The translations under genes and the position numbers were made by a program. The notes under the pieces are model-generated. The model was not told where the DNA came from. It saw only the letters and a program-made list of their open reading frames with translations, and did no database searches. Shown here one piece after another: positions 61,224-64,000 of a DNA stretch of 64,000 nt. Source of the DNA: Flavonifractor sp. An10 (GTDB lineage: Bacteria; Bacillota; Clostridia; Oscillospirales; Oscillospiraceae); contig NZ_NFMB01000004.1 of the NCBI RefSeq assembly GCF_002161215.1, positions 1-64,000 on the forward strand, given 5' to 3'. Within the stretch, counting starts at the first letter, position 1. Every line of letters starts with the position of its first letter.

Positions 61224-62863
61224 ACATCCGCATGGCCGGTCTGGACTGGCACGTGCCCATCCAGCTCCGGGAGCAGCTGTCCTTCCCGCGCGGGCGGGTG
61301 GTGGAGCTGAACCGGCTGATCCGGGACAACCCGGGGGTGGAGGGCTGCGCCCTGCTGTCCACCTGCAACCGGACGGAGCTCTACCTCTCCTGCGCCGAGG
61401 GGGCGGAGCCGGATCCCGCCGGGCTGCTGTGCGCCGCCGCCGGGGTGGACGATGCCGCGTTCGCGGACTTCTTCACCACCTGTACCGGAGAGGCGGCCGC
61501 CCGGCGGCTCATGGAGGTGGCCGGGGGGCTGCGCTCCCAGATCTGGGGGGAGGATCAGATCCTCACCCAGGTGAAGGGGGCCATCTCCGCCGCCCGGGAG
61601 GCGGGGACGGCGGACGGGGTGCTGGAGACCCTGTTCCGCTCCGCCGCCGCCGCGGGCAAGGCCCTCAAGACAAGGGTGCGCCTCACCGGCGTGCCCCGCT
61701 CCGCCGCCCAGAGCGCCGTGGAGCGGCTGGCCCGGGAGATCGGCGGCCTGTCCGGGAAGCGGGCCCTGGTGATCGGCAACGGGGAGATGGGGCGGCTGGC
61801 CGCCGCCCTGCTGGTGGAGGCGGGGTGCGCCGTCACCATCACCCTGCGCAGCTACCACCACGGGGAGACGGTGGTGCCCGCCGGGTGCGCCGTGGCCCCC
61901 TACGAGAAGCGATATGAGGCCATGGAGGGGATGGATCTCCTGATCTCCGCCACCGCCAGCCCCCACTACACCCTCTCCGCCGGAGAGCTCTCGGCGGCGG
62001 CCAACCCGCCCCGGCTGCTGGCCGACCTGGCCATCCCCCGGGACATCGACCCGGCGGCGGGGGAGCTGCCCGGTATCACCCTCTATAACGTGGACGACCT
62101 GGGGGTGGAGGTGGAGCGAGCCATCCCCCCCGAGGCGGAGGAGATTCTGGAGAAGCACCTGGGCCAGCTGGAGCAGTGGGAGAACTACCGGGCCTGCCTG
62201 CCCGGGCTGGAGCGGGTGAAGCAGGCGGTGATCCGCCGGGTGCTGTCCACCGATCTGGACGGGCCGGAGGCCAGGGAGCTGGTGGAGCTGGCGGTGAGCC
62301 GGGCGGTGGATCTCCTGTCCGGCGGATTGAAGGAGGGCTTTACCCCGGAGGAGCTGGAGAAGTGCGCCGACAAGATCGACCTGCACACCCCTGCCAAGCC
62401 CCGGTGGAGCCGCCCGGCGGAGAGGCCCTTCCGCTTTCCCCTGTTTATCGATCTGGCCGGACGGCGGGCGGTGATCATCGGCGGCGGGGCGGTGGCCTGC
62501 CGCCGGGCGGAGGTGCTCAAAGGCTTCGGGGCGGAGGTCATCCTGATCGCCCCCCGCTGCAAGCGGCAGGTGGAGGGCATAGACTGGCAGCAGCGGCCCT
62601 ACGCCCCCGGCGACGTGGCCGGGGCGGCTGTCGCCGTGGCCGCCACCGACGACCGGGCCGTCAACCGGGCGGTGGGGGAGGAGGCCCGGGCCCTGGGCGT
62701 CCCCGTCAGCGTGGCGGACTGCCCGGACGAGTGCACCTTCTTCTTCCCGGCCATCTGCACCGGGGAGCATCTGGTGGCCGGTGTGGCCGGCCGGGGCACC
62801 GACCACGCCCTGACCGCCCGGGCCGCCAAGGCCATCCGGGCCACCCTGGAGGGATTGGAATGA
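61220..62863 (+). CDS. hemA: Glutamyl-tRNA reductase fused to precorrin-2 dehydrogenase
   Basis: 547 residues. Residues 1 to about 395 are HemA: catalytic Cys49 in LLSTCNRTELY, GEDQILTQVKGA, the NADPH strand ALVIGNGEMGRLAAALL and the C-terminal dimerisation helix. Residues about 405-547 are a Met8/CysG N-terminal-type dehydrogenase (PLFIDLAGRRAVIIGGGAVACRRAEVL, DDRAVNRAVG, DCPDECTFFFPA) that oxidises precorrin-2 to sirohydrochlorin. Similar fusions are known in clostridia (for example Clostridium josui HemA). GTG start overlapping cbiL. It joins the first and a late step of sirohydrochlorin supply. Confidence 0.94.
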   Translation: MNIRMAGLDWHVPIQLREQLSFPRGRVVELNRLIRDNPGVEGCALLSTCNRTELYLSCAEGAEPDPAGLLCAAAGVDDAAFADFFTTCTGEAAARRLMEVAGGLRSQIWGEDQILTQVKGAISAAREAGTADGVLETLFRSAAAAGKALKTRVRLTGVPRSAAQSAVERLAREIGGLSGKRALVIGNGEMGRLAAALLVEAGCAVTITLRSYHHGETVVPAGCAVAPYEKRYEAMEGMDLLISATASPHYTLSAGELSAAANPPRLLADLAIPRDIDPAAGELPGITLYNVDDLGVEVERAIPPEAEEILEKHLGQLEQWENYRACLPGLERVKQAVIRRVLSTDLDGPEARELVELAVSRAVDLLSGGLKEGFTPEELEKCADKIDLHTPAKPRWSRPAERPFRFPLFIDLAGRRAVIIGGGAVACRRAEVLKGFGAEVILIAPRCKRQVEGIDWQQRPYAPGDVAGAAVAVAATDDRAVNRAVGEEARALGVPVSVADCPDECTFFFPAICTGEHLVAGVAGRGTDHALTARAAKAIRATLEGLE

Positions 62864-63750
62864 ATACAATTCGGATTGGAAGCCGGGAGAGTAAACTGGC
62901 TGTTATCCAGTCGGAGCTGGTGATGGACGCCATCCGCGCCGCCCACCCGGGCCTCCGGCTGGAGCTGGTGACCATGAAGACCACCGGCGACAGGATTTTA
63001 GACCGCACCCTGGATCAGATCGGCGGCAAGGGCCTCTTTGTGAAGGAACTGGACACCGCCCTGCTGGACGGCCGGGTGGACTTCACCGTCCACAGCTGCA
63101 AGGATCTGCCCATGGACATCGACGAGCGCATCCCCCTGGCGGGCTTCACCCGCCGGGAGGATCCCCGGGATGTGCTGGTGCTGCCCCAGGGGGTAACGGA
63201 GCTGGATCGCTCCAGGCCCATCGGCTGCGCCTCCGCCCGGCGGACGGTGCAGCTGCGGGAGCTGTTCCCCGGCATGGCCATCGCCCCGGTGCGGGGCAAC
63301 GTGCTCACCCGCCTGCGCAAGCTGGACGAGGGACAGTACTCCGCTCTGGTGCTGGCCGCCGCGGGCCTGAAGCGACTGGGGCTGGAGGAACGCATCGCCC
63401 GGTACTTTACGGTGGATGAGCTGCTCCCCGCCGCCGGGCAGGGGATTCTGGCGGTGCAGGCCCGGGCGGGGGAGGATCTGTCCTGCCTGGACGGCGTTTT
63501 GGACGCCGACGGAACCGCCTGCGCCCTGGCCGAGCGGGCCTTTGTCCGCGCCTTGGACGGGGGCTGCTCCTCCCCCATCGCCGCCCACGCCGTGGTGGAG
63601 GGGGACACCATCACCATCGACGGCCTGTATGTGGACGGACAGGGCAGGGTGAGCCGGGACAGGCGCTCCGGCCCCCGGGAGCAGGGGGAGGAGCTGGCCC
63701 GCCGCCTGGCGGAGAGACTGAAAGGGGGATGCCTGTGCCCGGGAAAGTGA
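62860..63750 (+). CDS. hemC: Porphobilinogen deaminase (hydroxymethylbilane synthase)
   Basis: 296 residues. [48 protein letters not shown] and the dipyrromethane-binding Cys236 in [12 protein letters not shown] are present. Polymerises four porphobilinogen into hydroxymethylbilane. Overlaps hemA by 4 bases. hemB and hemD, which flank this step, are not in the window, and may lie just beyond its right edge. Confidence 0.96.
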   Translation: MNTIRIGSRESKLAVIQSELVMDAIRAAHPGLRLELVTMKTTGDRILDRTLDQIGGKGLFVKELDTALLDGRVDFTVHSCKDLPMDIDERIPLAGFTRREDPRDVLVLPQGVTELDRSRPIGCASARRTVQLRELFPGMAIAPVRGNVLTRLRKLDEGQYSALVLAAAGLKRLGLEERIARYFTVDELLPAAGQGILAVQARAGEDLSCLDGVLDADGTACALAERAFVRALDGGCSSPIAAHAVVEGDTITIDGLYVDGQGRVSRDRRSGPREQGEELARRLAERLKGGCLCPGK

Positions 63751-64000
63751 TATTGGTGGGGGCGGGGCCGGGGGATCCCGGCCTGCTGACCCGCAGGGGG
63801 CTGGACGCCATCCGGAGCGCCGACGTGGTGGTGTACGACCGGCTGGTGAGCCCCGCCATCCTGGCCCTCATGCCGGAGGACGCGGAGCAGATCAACGTGG
63901 GCAAGGAGGCCGCCCGCCATCTGGTGCCCCAGGAGGGGATCAACCAGATCCTGCTGGACAAGGCCCTGGAGGGGAAGACGGTGGTGCGCCTCAAGGGGGG
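63735..64000 (+). CDS. cobA: Uroporphyrinogen-III C-methyltransferase, 3'-truncated by window end
   Basis: 88 visible residues: [36 protein letters not shown] and [20 protein letters not shown] match the N-terminus of SUMT. It makes precorrin-2, the branch to B12 and siroheme. GTG 63735 has AAGGGGG 6 bases upstream; an ATG at 63729 directly abuts that site. Clostridial versions are often fused to HemD, which could not be checked. Confidence 0.92.
   Translation, partial: MPGKVILVGAGPGDPGLLTRRGLDAIRSADVVVYDRLVSPAILALMPEDAEQINVGKEAARHLVPQEGINQILLDKALEGKTVVRLKG

Overview
The window is a GC-rich (by eye about 65%) chromosomal segment of a low-oxygen, Gram-positive-type Clostridia. The protein families (GlgC plus GlgD, SpmA/SpmB, M56/BlaI pair, CIRCE and S-box control, cobalt-early B12 synthesis, HemA fused to a precorrin-2 dehydrogenase) and the strong GGAGG ribosome binding sites point to a gut Oscillospiraceae-type bacterium near Flavonifractor, Pseudoflavonifractor, Lawsonibacter or Intestinimonas. 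The genus is an inference; no rRNA or other taxonomic marker is present.

Layout. 1-3.2 kb: the 3' part of a CapA-like phosphoesterase and htpG behind a perfect CIRCE operator. 3.2-8.1 kb: an M18 aminopeptidase divergent from a BlaI/M56 sensor pair whose ectodomain is very large. 8.1-12 kb: a two-component system split by a flavodoxin-like gene. 12-18.5 kb: a secreted protein with a degenerate deacetylase-like domain, two cysteine desulfurases, an XRE regulator, a decayed IS4-type element and a metallo-beta-lactamase-fold hydrolase. 18.5-21 kb: an ECF sigma factor and a putative membrane anti-sigma protein with a duplicated ectodomain. 21-30.2 kb: a full glycogen locus (glgB-glgC-glgD-glgA-glgP, minus strand) with a promoter ahead of glgB. 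30.8-36.4 kb: a D,D-carboxypeptidase, a polar amino acid ABC importer, two small proteins and spmA/spmB. 36.6-40.3 kb: a short radical SAM protein coupled to adenosylhomocysteinase, then an S-box-controlled metK. 40.3-41.4 kb: a TetR regulator and a small membrane protein.

41.4-64 kb is one long cobalamin supercluster. It starts with a cobalamin riboswitch and terminator and runs through cbiD, cbiF, cbiG, cbiH, cbiJ, cbiET, cbiA, cobT, cobU, cobS, a second CobU-like gene, cobC, cbiB, cobD, cbiP, cbiC and cbiK. A second cobalamin riboswitch precedes the cobalt importer cbiMNQO, followed by cbiL, hemA-precorrin-2 dehydrogenase, hemC and the start of the uroporphyrinogen III methyltransferase gene. 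Most junctions are 1-16 base start/stop overlaps. Together these genes take up cobalt, build tetrapyrrole from glutamyl-tRNA, close and amidate the corrin ring by the cobalt-early route and attach the lower ligand. HemB, HemD and a corrinoid adenosyltransferase are not seen here.

The most unusual non-coding feature is a family of intergenic mosaic elements: conserved sequence boxes in a fixed order, separated by hairpins whose positions are kept but whose stem sequences differ. Two long copies sit directly behind the stop codons of glgD and cobT. Partial copies or shared modules lie near 10.4 kb and 30.3-30.8 kb. Several families of short GC-rich palindromes are also scattered between genes.
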